In this document: positions 11,938 through 23,662 of the stretch, piece after piece
Position numbering within the stretch: position 1 is the first letter of the stretch
How the letters are laid out: every line of letters starts with the position of its first letter
Assembly (NCBI GenBank): GCA_027924585.1
Contig: BSBM01000461.1
Coordinates: 10,617,001-10,681,000, forward strand
Reading direction: 5' to 3'
Source: Larix kaempferi
Taxonomy: Eukaryota > Streptophyta > Pinopsida > Pinales > Pinaceae
Length of the DNA stretch: 64,000 nucleotides
The notes under the pieces: model-generated
What the model was told of the DNA's origin: nothing
The model's input: the letters and a program-made list of their open reading frames with translations, nothing else
Databases searched by the model: none
Translations under genes and position numbers: made by a program

Positions 11938-12578
11938 TGGTTGGGGAGAGGGAGACTAGAGGGAGGTGTGAGCGACAAAGAAAGTGGGAGGTTGTGTGTG
12001 TGTGTGTGTGATAGGGAAGGAGGAATCAGTGGGGTGGTAGGGATGAAGATGGCTTAAGGGAGTGAAAGAGACATAGAGGGAGGGAGGTAAAGGGAGTGAG
12101 GGACAGATCCAGAGAGAGATAGAGAGATCCAGGAACAGATCTAGAGAGAGATAGGGAGGGAGGGATACAAGGTAAGAGAGAGAGGGCAGGGGTGAGGGAT
12201 AAAGGCACAAAGGGTTAGTGATTAAGGGAGAAGAAGGGAGAGAGTGCTATAGGGAGGGATAATGGCAAAGATAAAGAGAAGGTGGAGAGATGGAGATTGG
12301 GGTGGTAGGGACATGGATGGATTAAGGGAGAGAAAGAAACATATCGGGAGGGATGTAGAGAGAATGAGGGACAAATATTTAGAAAGAGATAGGGGATATG
12401 TAGGTATTATTGGGAGAGAGTTAGGGGGGTATAGAGATAAACATTTATATATATGCATGAAAAGAAGGGAACACTAAAAAAAAAAAATTTGTATCTAACC
12501 ATACAAAACATTTGTTTTCTTTTGATTTTATTCGTTGCCTTAGCAGTGCACCTAACCTATTTATTGTGCTTAACAATA

Positions 12579-12660
12579 TCGCGTGCACATTTTTCTTCTC
12601 CATATCGTGTGCGTGTTTTACCTTTATATAATGCGTGCGCATTTTGTAACTATATAAACA
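12579..12660. repeat. 26-bp CpG-rich minisatellite, about 3 units
   Basis: Three units of about 26 bp each start GCGTGC or GTGTGC, pass through a T-rich middle and end in TATATAA-like sequence. The same unit is seen five times at 31441-31571 and in degraded form at about 9072-9175. Here it directly follows the purine block. Confidence 0.55.
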
Positions 12661-13233
12661 GTGGACTATCCCTATCTGACAACAACTTTACTCTGTCTAA
12701 ATGAAAAATAGGTTATCGCCCGATTTTTTGAACAGGGCAGGAGCCCGCCACTGGAAATATTCACAATACACCATCTCCATCACTATTTTTGTTATGCAGG
12801 TGTAGCATTGAGGACATCTTTCATGATTGATCAGTGTGGTGTTGGGTTATATGGTCATATTTGAAGAAGAAAATCAGAAATCTTGAAGAATTTCCAATTG
12901 AATAACACCAAAGATAAGGTCTTTGAAAGATTCATTTTGCCTATATTTGAGAACCACACAAGATAAGATATCAAGCTTCAAGACCATTTCATGGTGATGG
13001 TGGATATACACAATTGTACAAGAGAATCAACTTGAGGAACAATTTATGATTTAACTTTCATTTTCTTATTATTGAAGAGCACCAAAGGTAATTTTTCTCA
13101 TTCAGCATTTTTTTGATGGGAAATATGAACAATTGAGAAGGAAGATTGAAGCACCTTGAAGGATCTATAGTTCTAAAACACTAAAGGTTTGAAATCTTGT
13201 AATTGAAGAGCAGCAAAAACAAACTATATTGAA
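12661..13233. other. Spacer or upstream region of the transposase-like gene
   Basis: No ORF with family features. Degenerate short repeats (GATCA-TGTGGTG near 12828 and 13235; GAAGAGCA-CAAA near 13073 and 13204) suggest local duplication. It could hold the promoter or 5' exon of the following gene. Confidence 0.35.
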
Positions 13234-16200
13234 TTGATCATTGTGGTGATGGGGAATGTACGTAACCAAGGAAGAAAATCAACAAGGAAGAAGAGACCTC
13301 AAGAAGTCATTGAAGAAGAGAAAGAAAAGAAAAGAATAGACATGATGAATCGGAGGATTTATTTGGAAACTAATCTAAATCCAATTATAGAGGATACCAC
13401 GGTTCATCCTATTAATACATGACAAGAAAAAAGGAAGCATTCACTAGAGGGACCTTCAATTTCCACAATAGTTGTTGAACAAGCACCCCATGGAAGTAAT
13501 CAAGAAGAAAAACATAGGTGCTAATTAGGGGATGTTTCAATTCCCACTTCAATTCAAAGTGATAAGTTACCATCTCAAGATGAAGCTCATGAAGAAACAC
13601 CAAATTTGCTCACCTCTTGTTGTCATACAAGTGATCAAGTCAGAGAGGCATTGGACATGGAGCCTACTATTGAAGAAGAAAATGTTATCCGGACCATCGA
13701 TGAGGATGTTGGATTTCCACCATCCAACTACCAGGAAGAGAATGAAGGAAAACAAGCTACTACTGAAATGCCAGAGCGTCTTGGTGATGTGCTACATGGT
13801 AGAATTCCACCCCCCTTACCTCCATTAGTAAGCAAACGTCGAAGAACTATGAAGCGTATACAAGTTAATGAAAGTCTCCTCAATTCCATTGAAGGTACGC
13901 TATCTAAACGTAGTATTTCTTATCAAAATCAATAGATACTTGATAAATATTTTGTTTCTAAATGTGATGGAGATAAATGTAGATTATTTTTATCATTGTT
14001 AAAATCTAGGGGCATGAATATTGTTAGGAAAAAGTTAGGGATAAAGATGATAAATAATTATGGACCAAGTTCTCATATAGTTAAAAGCTTAGTAGATGCC
14101 TTTGGTAAAATTGCTAAGAACACATGTTCAAAGGACCGCAATGCAGCTCGTCGTGTGTTGTCACAAGCAATTGTAAATAAGAACACCAGCATCCTTCGTT
14201 TTCTCAAGCCTACATCCAAACTAGTTAATTTGAATGTAAAAACCCTCCGTAGGTATTCTATTAGAAGAGAACTTCTTGACACAACCAATCAGACAGATTT
14301 TTGGGCCTTTATTGGTCGGTTTCCACGTCATGACATGAAGCTAGTTGATGCAGTAAAGGGAAGGGACTAGTGCAGAGTTTTTGGCATGATCACACAAGGC
14401 CTTCTTCAAACCGGAAGGATGTACTAAAACTGAGAAGGGGTTCAAAGGATCGTGAATCACATATTAAGCATCTTCTTGATATAACACAGACAGAAATATA
14501 CAAGAAATTTAGGAATGAACATAGACAATTGAACTTGGGGCAAAGATCTTTTGAGAAATGTAAGCCCTGGTATGTTAGAATAAATACTCTTCGTAACACG
14601 TGTTGCTATAGATACCATGTAGAATATGAATATTATTATGAAACATTTTTGTACATTCATCGTGTGTTGCATACTAACCATGTGCAGGATTGATCCCTGA
14701 CAATACCACTGACTTCATCAAGAGAATTCATTCATAGCATCATGTGCAATAGGCTTGAGGGGAAAACATACTATGAAAAATCTTGTTTGGATGGAACTTG
14801 CTCCAACTATGCTAGAATGGAATTATTGAGCCAATGTATGCATGAGAGTGGAGACAGTGAATTTGGGAATATGGTTATAGACATGAAAAGTTTCAAATAT
14901 ATCAGCTATGAAATAGTCCCAGGGAAAGAAAGCAAAAAAATACAATTGGTGACATCTTAGGTATGCATTTATATCTATAAATTTATGTTTGAACAGTTAC
15001 ATTTCAATCCTTACTTACAAAAAAAAATTGATATTCAGATCATTTTGTGTCACCAGGTACAAGTTAGTGACTTTGTCAAGGAATTTCTTGAAAAGACACA
15101 TCAATATGTTCAACATGTCCACTTGGCACGATGGCAGGATGAGAAGTTTATAATATGCAAAGATACATTTCCCCATGGTACTATACTTTCAGTTGTTGAT
15201 TTTTCCACGAACTACACTCTGCAACCTCAAAATGAGATCCAAAGTCAGTATTATCACTCTGGGCAGGTTTCCTTGATGTTCCATATCACATATAGGCATG
15301 GCCCAAATAGCAGTGAAGAGAAAAGAGAAATTCTGAAGGAATATCACTTCTACATAAGTGATGATAGGTGCCATGACTTCCACTATGTACGCCATTGGTT
15401 CATCATGTTCTATGATCACTTGAAGGGCAGGAACATACAGATAGATCAACACTGGATTTGGTCTGATGGATGTGTTGGTCAGTTCAAAAATGCAAGCATG
15501 TTTCAATGGTTGTGTTCATTGCATAAAAACTACAAAGTGCCACATATGTGGAACAATTTTGAGACCAGGCATGGTAAAGGAGAGCATGATGGAGCCGAAG
15601 CATGTGTCAAAATAGCCCTACGAAGAGAGGAATCGAAATTATCTATAGAATCTACTATTTGAAATGCTCAATCTATAGTCAGGTTGTGCACGTTAGTAAT
15701 GGGAGAGGAATCAACTATGCGAGTAGAATCCACAAGAAAGAGACATGTGGAGATATTTTTTTGGAGGTGGTAGACATAGATTGTTCACATGCATGGGAAT
15801 GCAAGACTGTGCCTAGGACTCGTGGCTTTCATTCGGTTCAAAGCTCTGATAACCCAGTATTTGAAATTTGGACCAGAAAACTCGCTTGTTTTTTCCCGCC
15901 TTGTTGTGATGGTGACTAGGATGGGTGTGAATCATTGGATTGGGTTGATGGATGGGATCACATATCACTTCCACCTGATCAGCCTACAATTGTTGAGTTA
16001 ACTCAGTTGGAAGAAGACCAATCATCTATTTCTATAGATTTTGATCATGTCTCAGACCTTGTACAAACTGGTATGATGCATTTCCTTAACATTTTTTTGT
16101 TTATTTACATAGTCTTCAAATGCACATTAATGGCCTTGTATCACATGAAAAATATTTTGATCATATACCTACAATCATATTATGCAGGGAACATATATGT

Positions 16201-16579
16201 AGTGGTTGCCTCAAAAGATAGTGAATGGGGTGGTGATTACTGGTTGGCACGTTATATAGAGGGAAAGCAAACCCTCAATATGTTCATGACTGACGATGAA
16301 AACAACCACTTCCCAATCGGGTCTATGGTTGTTAAAGGTGAATACTTGACACAGGACAACAATGCAAGAGAGAAGGGTGGGTATGTTTACAAGGATTACA
16401 AACCAGGTGCAAGTTTGTATCACTTTACAAACTTAATCATTGGTACAAACCTCCAGGTACGAACAATGCCTACCCAAAATTCATCGAAGGTACGCTACTT
16501 CTTCTTACCAGATACAGAGCACGAGACACTAATGGATACCATCATTATAAGAGATGATCTAGAGGGTTTGGTTGTATGA
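13234..16579 (+). pseudogene. Transposase-like gene (DDE core), decayed
   Basis: One frame runs from 13234 to about 14370 with three stops; its N-terminus is basic (RNQGRKSTRKKRPQE) and could be a nuclear signal. After a frameshift near 14365 the frame continues with CRYHVEYEYYYETFLYIHR and a Cys-rich stretch. A likely intron (14961-15056, GTATGC...CACCAG, 96 bp) leads to the conserved core: VDFSTNYTLQPQNEIQSQYY, HFYISDDRCHDFHYV, IWSDGCVGQFKN and RHGKGEHDGAEA. The acidic residues in VDF, SDG and GEHDGA are placed like an RNase-H-fold DDE centre. A second likely intron runs from about 16070 to 16189 (GTATGA...TGCAG). The C-terminus (YVVVASKDSEWGGDYWLAR, FPIGSMVVKGEYL) resembles a small beta-barrel reader domain. 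I recognise the general look but cannot name the family. Confidence 0.6.
14961..15056 (+). other. Probable intron in the transposase-like gene
   Basis: Begins GTATGC and ends CACCAG; its length of 96 bp keeps the frame. The codon before the donor is TAG, a further sign of decay or of a slightly different donor. Confidence 0.4.
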
Positions 16580-17929
16580 TAATAGGTGGGATCTAGCATG
16601 ATGAGGTATGTTACATACTTTTAATACTATACTATTTATACTATTTGTAATTGAATATTGATATATGCTCAGTTTTCTCATGTATGTTGTTTATGAATAT
16701 GTCAATTTTGTGTTTTTGATATGCCAAATTTTCGTTTATGTTGTTTATAAATATGCCAAAAGTTCTCTTGTATGTCAAGTTTATGAATATGCCAATTTTT
16801 ACATATGATCAATAAACCCTAAGATTATGAATGATCATGTAAATATCAATAACATGATCATGTCAATATCAATCATAGTGTTTGACCCCCCTCTTTCACA
16901 AGAAATATTCATACATAACAAAGAGAGAAGGTGTGATCTCCTTATCCTTGAGGGTGCATCGATAACCTTCACTTTCAATAACCTTTCACTTTCATACATA
17001 ACCTTCGATTGCCATCTTTTACTACCTAGACACCTACACGACTGCCACTTTTTTTTACTGTCCTAACCCTTTATTGCATCCCTACTTCACATCATTTCAC
17101 TCCCTAACATCCCTATCCTAAATTCCCTAAAGTATTCAACAACTTGGCCATCCAAAACATGCTACAAGAAAATTTTAAGGACTGTAAAACATAAGTAATT
17201 TCCAGCTATAATGATGTTGATTTTTACAGTGGTATGCAAGTAAAATTTGACTTTGGAAATTGTAAAAGAAACTTGGTTTTGCCTCCATAGCTTGTTTTCC
17301 ATACATATGTGACTTTTATTATCACTTGGAATCAATTGGGAATATCTTTGGATTGAAAAACATTTCATTACTTGGATGGAAACAATTATATGTTTGACAG
17401 AGATATAGAAGATATTATCAAAACAAATACATTGCAAATATTTATATCCTTGAAAGCTTGAATTAAAATCTTTATGTGATACTTATACTTATGGGACTTC
17501 ATATTTGTTTGGATGGAATCTTTCCTTTATGACAGTGGTATATTGATACTTGATAGAGATTTAAATTGTCTACAACCCATTCAATTAAGAGCAATAATTT
17601 GTTTGTTCTCATAACTTGTCTTTACTCGAATGTATGTATCAAAACAAGGAGATATCACTCATATCATTAAATTGAGAACATTTAGGCCTTGTGATCAACA
17701 TTTCATACTGATTTAGAAATCATTTATACTTTGACAAAGCTTTTCTCACTGAAATATTATTGTTACTAATCATTGGCACGAGGAGATTTGTGAATAAACA
17801 CATTGAAATATCTATTGTTTTGTTTTGGATCGTTTTATTGAAAAAATATTTGACCATTTGATGTTCAAAAGTATAATTGTCTTGATTTGCTAAATTGCTC
17901 ATTGGAACTAACTCTTTAATTTATTTATG
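16580..17929. other. AT-rich region, no gene seen
   Basis: AT-rich DNA downstream of the transposase-like gene. Short repeats of TTATGAATATGCCAA (16690-16800) are visible. No ORF is convincing. Confidence 0.5.
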
Positions 17930-19610
17930 GGTTTATACTTGGCAATATTTGACTTTGAACTATCCTTGCCCATAAAGCACTAGTTCATGAAACCCTTGGT
18001 TTTTAGTTCTATGTCTAAAATGTGTGAACCATAGTTTTTAGGTTTGTGGTTTGTAGTTCATGAAACCCTAGCTTTGTTGTAGTGCAGGTACATATCATCT
18101 AGATATATGGTCTACTAGTTTCTAGTTGAGTGAGACTAACAAATATAATGATATAAACCTAATGAGTTCATAAACCCTAGTTTGTGTAAATTTATAAACC
18201 CTAGTTTTTAGGTTTATGGTTTGTAGTTCGTGAAACCCTAGTTTTTTTTCTATTTACTCCTCCAAGTCTAACCTTTTATTTTGTGAGTCTTTAAAAGCCT
18301 AGCAAGACCCCTAGGGTTTTGTTTCCTTGCTGGTTTGAGTATTGTCGATTCGCCTCCTAAACTTCTCTGAAAATCATCATATCTATCCTCTTTACAATTC
18401 TAATATATACCTTAAACTACCTTAACCATACACTACCTAAACCTAGCCCTAAACCACCATAATATTCTCCATTTCTAACCATAATTACTTCACAACTAGG
18501 CCAACCTCTTGGCACATCTGAAATCACACACATAGAATCCCTAGTATACCTATTTGTTTCCCTCATCCACTTTCCTCTGCATCCTTAGAATACCTACGAT
18601 ACCTCCCCCTCCTACTTTACCTTCCTATCCATGAAAACCACACATCTAAGGACTAGTATCTTTCAAATCCTTCCATGTTATGAGTACAAAATAGACATAT
18701 ATCAGATTTCAAATATTATAATTCAAATTCCAAAACAATGATATCAAAATTAAAGATACTACAACTAAATTTGGAAAAGTAAATATGAGGTATTACATTC
18801 CCGTAAGGTGTAATTTTTGGAAGTGTATCTCTCATATCTCTAGAATCATAACCCCTAATCTCTAGAATCATGTTAGTTTTTCTTGTAATTCATGTACATG
18901 TGTTTCTACTTCTAAGTCATGCAAGTATGTGAACTTCCACCTATGATCCATGTTCAGCCCTAGTCGATTTGTTGAATTTAAGTACATAGCATAGGTATAT
19001 GGTCTATTGGTTTTTACATGAATGAGAATAACCAATATTATGATATAAACATAATTTTTTCATAAAACCCTGGTTTTTAGTTCCATCTCTAAACTTGTGA
19101 ACCCTAGTTATAGTATGCAATTTGTAGTTCATGAAACCCTAGTTGGTTTTCAATTTGTAAGTGTAGCCTTGGTATATGGTCTATTGGCTTCTACTTTAAT
19201 GAAAATAACATAGCCTCTGATCTCTATACTCATGGATTTCTTATAATTCATGAAACCTTAGTTGGTTTTGCTTGTAATTCATGTACATGTGTTTCTACTT
19301 CTAAGTCATGCATGCATGTGAACTTCCACTTGTGATCCATGTTCAACCCTATTCATTTTTTTTCATGTATGTGCATAGCCTAGGTATATGGCCTTTTGGT
19401 TTCTACTTAAATGATACTAACCAATCTAATGATCTAAACCTAAAGAGTTCATAAAACCCTAATTTGTAGTTCCATGTCTAAATTTGTGAACCCTAGTTTT
19501 ATTATGCGATGTGTAGTTCATGAAACCCTAGTTGGTTTGTAATTTGTAAGTGTAGCTTAGGCATATGTTTGTTGGCTTATACTTTAGTATAAGAATAATA
19601 TATCCCATGA
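17930..19610. repeat. ~389-bp tandem repeat with AAACCCTAG boxes
   Basis: CATGTACATGTGTTTCTAC starts at 18891 and 19280, 389 bp apart, and the sequence around both matches for the whole unit. Earlier, more diverged pieces lie at about 17960-18250. Each unit carries several GAAACCCTAG or AAAACCCT boxes spaced 60-120 bp apart, similar to the plant telo-box. No coding potential was seen. Confidence 0.75.
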
Positions 19611-19729
19611 TCTCTAGACACATAGTGTTTTCTTAATGTTGCAGCATGTTCAAATGTAGCATATGTAGAGTTTGATATACAATGAATGATTAAGTCACTT
19701 GAAGTAGACCCATGTGCAATTGTTGAAAC

Positions 19730-21717
19730 AACCAATGCAAGAGTTGCATTGAAGGAAACTGAGAAAAACCCTAGTTTACGAAATGAATGCACAATGAAGT
19801 CACTGGTCCATGAGAACACGAGGGAGAGGCCCCCCTAGAGGTAATCGCATGCCAGGAGACCAACTAAGTTGATGGTTCGTCGATCCGACCTCCGGTTGTC
19901 GAGTGGGAACACTACCAACACTAGCTCGGTGGAGGTTTTTGCAGAGTTGACCCACCAATAAGAGATTGCATTGAAGGAAACTGAGCAAAACCCTAGTTTA
20001 CAAAATGAATGCACAATGAAGTCATTGGGCCATGAAAACATGAGGGAGAGGGATACCTAGAGTTAATCGCATGCCAGGAGACCAAAGGATTTGACGGTTC
20101 ATCGATCCAACCTCCGATTTCTGAGTTATGTCGTGTTGCAAGTCGCATGAAAATGTCGTTCAGGGACATTTGGTGACTTTCGGTCTGAGAGTGAAAAAGA
20201 AAACGAAGTAGCAAGATTGCATGTCATTGGCTCCTACAAGTGTGTATGGGAAATGCTGACATGGGAACACTACCAACACTGGCTCAGTGGAGGGTTTTGC
20301 AGAATTGACCCACCAATGTGAGATTGCATTGAAGGAAACTGAGCAAAACCCTAGTTTACAAAATGAATGCACAATGAAGTCACTGGACCATGAGAACATG
20401 AGGGAGAGGCCCTCCTACAGGTAATCGCATGCCAGGAGACCAACGGAGTCAACGGTTCATTGATTCAACCTCCGGTTGCCGAGTTATATTGAGTTTCAAG
20501 TTGCATGAAAATGTCGTTCAAGGACACTTGGTGACTTTCGGTCCGGGAGCGAAAAAGCAAATAGAGCAGCAAGATTGCATGCCATTGGCTCCTACAAGTG
20601 TGTGTGGGCAATGTTGACGTGGGAACACTACCAACACTGGCTCTATGGAGGGTTTTGCATATTTGACCCATTAATGCGAGATTGCATTGAAGGAAACTGA
20701 GCAAAACCCTAGTTTACCAAATGAATGCACAATGAAGTCACTGGGCCATGAGAACATGAGGGAGAGGCCCCCCTAGAGGTAATCACATGATAGGAGACCA
20801 ACGGAGTTGACGGTTCATCGATCTGACCTCCGGTTTCTGAGTTATGTCGAGTTGCAAGTCGCATGAAAATGTCGTTCAAGGACACTTGGTGACTTTCAGT
20901 CCAAGAGCGAAAAAGAAAATAGAGAAGCAAGATTGTGTGCCATTGGCTCCTGCAAGTGTGTATGGGAAATGATGATGTGGGAACACTACCAACACTAGCT
21001 CGGTGGATGGTTTTGCATAGTTGACCCACCAATGCGAGTTTGCATTGAAGGAAACTGAGCAAAACCCTAGTTTATGAAATGAATGCACAATGAAGTAACT
21101 AGGACATGAAAACATGAGGGAGAGGGACCCCTAGATGTAATCGCATGCCAGGAGAGCAACGGAGTCGACGATTCGTCGATCTGACCTCCGATTTCTGAGT
21201 TATGTCGAGTTGCAAGTCGCATGAAAACATCGCTCAGGGACACTTGGTGACTTTTGATCCGGGAGCGAAAAAGCAAACAGAGAAGCAATATTGTGTGTTG
21301 TTGGCTCCTGCAAGTGTGTATGGGAAATTCCAATGTGGGAAAACTACCAACACTGGCTTAGTGGAGAGTTTTGTAGAGTTGACCCACCAATGCGAGAGTT
21401 GCATTGAAGGAAACTGAGCAAAACCCTAGTTTATGAAATGAATGCACAATGAAGTCACTGAGCCATGAGAACATGAGGAAGAAGGCCCCCTAGAGGTAAT
21501 CACACGCCAGGAGACCAACAGAGTCGACGGTTCATCGATCCGACCTCCGGTTGTCGAGTTATGTTGAGTTGCAAGTCGCATGAAAATGTCGTTCAGGGAC
21601 ACTTGGTGACTTTCGGTCCACGAGCGAAAAAAGAAAATGAAGCAGCAAGATTGTGTTTCATTGGCTCCTGCAAATGTGTATGGGAAATGCTGACATGGGA
21701 ACACTACCAACACTCAT
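19730..21717. repeat. ~358-bp satellite array, arm 1 (six units)
   Basis: The anchor GCACAATGAAGT occurs at 19789, 20011, 20369, 20727, 21085 and 21444. Spacing is 358, 358, 358 and 359 bp after a first interval of only 222 bp, so unit 1 has a clean ~136-bp deletion. Each unit contains CAAAACCCTAGTTTA, GTTCAGGGACACTTGG and GGGAACACTACCAACACT. The minus ORFs repeated across the array differ only as the repeats differ and are not genes. Confidence 0.92.
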
Positions 21718-22680
21718 AACTTATTATTGGAACTCATAACTTCCTTGGAAGTCTCTTGTCTCTCCTAGGGTTTTTGCTTGCTTATAGGGACCAAAAACCC
21801 TAATTTGTAATCTCTTCTTATTTTGAACATTTATAGCTTGGTAGATGCGCTATGATGAGCTGATTTCAAATCTATAATCACTTTCCCAAACACTGCATTG
21901 GAACCCTCCAATGTTGTACAAGGTCCCAACAGGCCTACATGGCCTAGAAACCCTCAAATCAACAAAGAAACCCTCCAAAGCTATAGAGGAGGTTCCCAAC
22001 GTTGGAAGCCCTAAATTTTCCTCCTAGGGTTTCTGTTTTTTAAGGATTTTATTCCTTCTTGATAGCTCACCTCTTATACCATGTTAAATTTTTTATACTT
22101 TATCTAGATAAATTCTTTATACCAATTATAACCATTAGTTCAATGCATAAATTTAACCATAAAACATTTACATAAAGAATTTAACATGTAGGATCTAGTT
22201 AAGAATAACAATTCACAAGAGACACAACATTTTATCCCCGGAAATCCTCATGGGGAAGAAAACCTAGCAACCTTTCTTAGAATAATTATGTTTAGAAAAC
22301 AAGTACAATGAAACCATGAACAAACCCTAACCCTCGAGGGTTTTACCACATGAAAAAACCTTAATGACGCATGACAACAAGAGTACTTATCTCCATGAAG
22401 ATGACCTCCAAGCCATAAGGATATCCAAGCATATCCTTCCCAACCAACAATAGAAAGCACTTGCTCATGAGAAAACCTTAATACACAAACTCATGAGGAA
22501 ACCCTAAAATAAGAGTTTCCTTCTCCTTCATGTGCAACTCCAAGAGGAAAAATACAAGACATGAAGTGTCTTACAAATGAAGAATATGACTCTTATTTAT
22601 ACATGACTCTAACTTTACAAGTGGGTCTTCAGTTACATGTGGGACCACATAACTTAATTTTACATTTACATTAGATACCA
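21718..22680 (-). mobile_element. Truncated copia-type element: 5' LTR plus leader
   Basis: A minus-strand fragment. An LTR (22082-22680) is followed in element sense by a primer site TGGTATAAGAGG (about 22070-22081) of the initiator-Met kind used by copia elements. A ~350-bp leader then stops abruptly at satellite arm 1, just after an ATG context. No coding sequence remains. The fragment separates two satellite arms of opposite orientation. Confidence 0.7.
22082..22680 (-). repeat. Copia-type LTR (599 bp)
   Basis: In sense it starts TGGTATCTAATG and ends TTTAACA, directly before the primer site. It holds a TATA box (TATAAATA on the minus strand, about 22591-22600) and a U5-like stretch (CCCCATGAGGATTTCCGGGG in sense), both usual in plant copia LTRs. 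Confidence 0.7.
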
Positions 22681-22768
22681 AGCATTTCACGACAATGAGG
22701 GACAAACTTGGAAACCACGGACGGTGGGGCTGTGGTTGCCGTTTTCATATGGCCCATACCCAAACACA
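22681..22768. repeat. 358-bp satellite fragment, arm 2 (left of solo LTR)
   Basis: Matches 24288-24370 (GCATTTCAC, CAAACTTGGAAA, GGTGGGG, CATAT-GCCC, CCAAACAC). It is the left piece of a unit split by the solo LTR that follows. Confidence 0.8.
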
Positions 22769-23662
22769 TGTTACACCCAAATATTACCATCATGAGACTC
22801 AATGTAAACATCCCTAAAGTTTCCTTGACTAAGTCATTAACTTGGATGAGAAGCAAACCCTTTTATACTAGGTTTTGGGAGGTCGTTGCAGGTTGTCCTC
22901 AAGCAACCTGCGACGTCATAGGTTGTCCTCTTACAGACTGCGACAATGTTAGTTAATGGACTAAAATAGCTTCTTGGAGCCCATTCTCGAAGCTAGTTGA
23001 TGTGTATCCCTATCCCTAGCCTTTGGGGAAGCTGGAATTCAGTTCCTAACCTCTTGGAAGGATCCCCTATCTCTCTCCTACCATATCTCAACCTATCCTA
23101 TCCACTTAGTCCTATATAAGTGAAGGTCACTCCCATCCTAAGGGGAGGAATTCTATAGTATCTAATTGCTGGTGAAATTAGCTTAGGAGAGATCTCTACT
23201 CATCCTTGAGAGATCCATCATCCCTTTGGAGGCTTTGGCATTGGCTTGATCGGATAAGTATTACTACGTTAAGTCATTGGTTGTAATCTCTTCATCCTAT
23301 GTATTTCCCTTTTAATAAGGTAATATAAGTGCTTTCCACCAATATCATTGTGTTAATGATATCTTGTGTAGTTTGTTTAGTTAACTTCTTACTTAGATCT
23401 ATTATTGCGTAGATGTTATTTTACTGCTTCTGTTGTTGTGTTGTCTTGATAGGTTTCTCAGCTCAGATCTGAAGACTATCAAGCTTTGGAGCAACATTCA
23501 AGGAGAAAGGATCAGCGATTCAAAGAGTAAGAGCATCTAGTTCCTTGATCTCTAATTAGATCTAGGAGAGTTATTTATGTTCTGTCTCTATTTTTTCTAG
23601 ACTCACGTTGAGCTAGGGAGATTAGGCCTTGAGTCCACTCTTGGTAGATTGTCCGTCAAACA
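22769..23662 (+). mobile_element. Solo LTR, Tat-like gypsy family, inserted in satellite
   Basis: An 894-bp plus-strand LTR starting TGTTACACCC and ending CAAACA. It matches, with clear divergence, the LTRs at 33123-34024 and 48341-49241 read on the minus strand: GGTCGTTGCAGGTTG, GGATCCCCTATCTCTCTCCT, GTCATTGGTTG, GCTTTCCACCAATATC, GAGCAACATTC-GGAGAAAGGAT and GAGCTAGGGAGAT. ACACA (22764-22768) and ACACG (23663-23667) flank it as a 5-bp target duplication with one mismatch. The satellite unit resumes in phase on both sides. It arose by recombination between two LTRs of a former full element. Confidence 0.88.

Larger units (their letters stand above)
9219..12440. repeat. Purine-rich tandem repeat block, ~1165-bp unit
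   Basis: Over 3.2 kb the plus strand is almost all G and A, with GGGAGGGA-type words. It is a tandem array: TATTTTTGGTTAAT recurs at 9255 and 10420 (1165 bp apart) and AGCACTATTA at 9431 and 10596 (also 1165). A second anchor, GAGTGCTAT, recurs at about 10261, 11463 and 12242, and the segment with GAGCGACAAAGAAAG occurs four times (about 10007, 11208, 11748, 11973), so later units are shortened. Long Ser/Pro/Leu-rich minus ORFs here (up to 263 codons) follow from base composition and are not called as genes. Confidence 0.85.

Noticed and set aside
9343-12458. Long minus-strand ORFs rich in Ser, Pro and Leu (up to 263 codons)
   Set aside because: They follow from a strand almost without purines, where stop codons are rare; frames overlap and repeat with the DNA unit.
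9072-16580. Terminal inverted repeats of a DNA transposon around the transposase-like gene
   Set aside because: CpG-rich words near 9.1 and 12.6 kb look alike but are direct, minisatellite-like, and no inverted end was found downstream.
19577-21713. Repeated minus ORFs of 62-117 codons (FIVHSF, LGFCSVSFNA motifs)
   Set aside because: They recur because the 358-bp satellite recurs; frames change between units and no family features appear.
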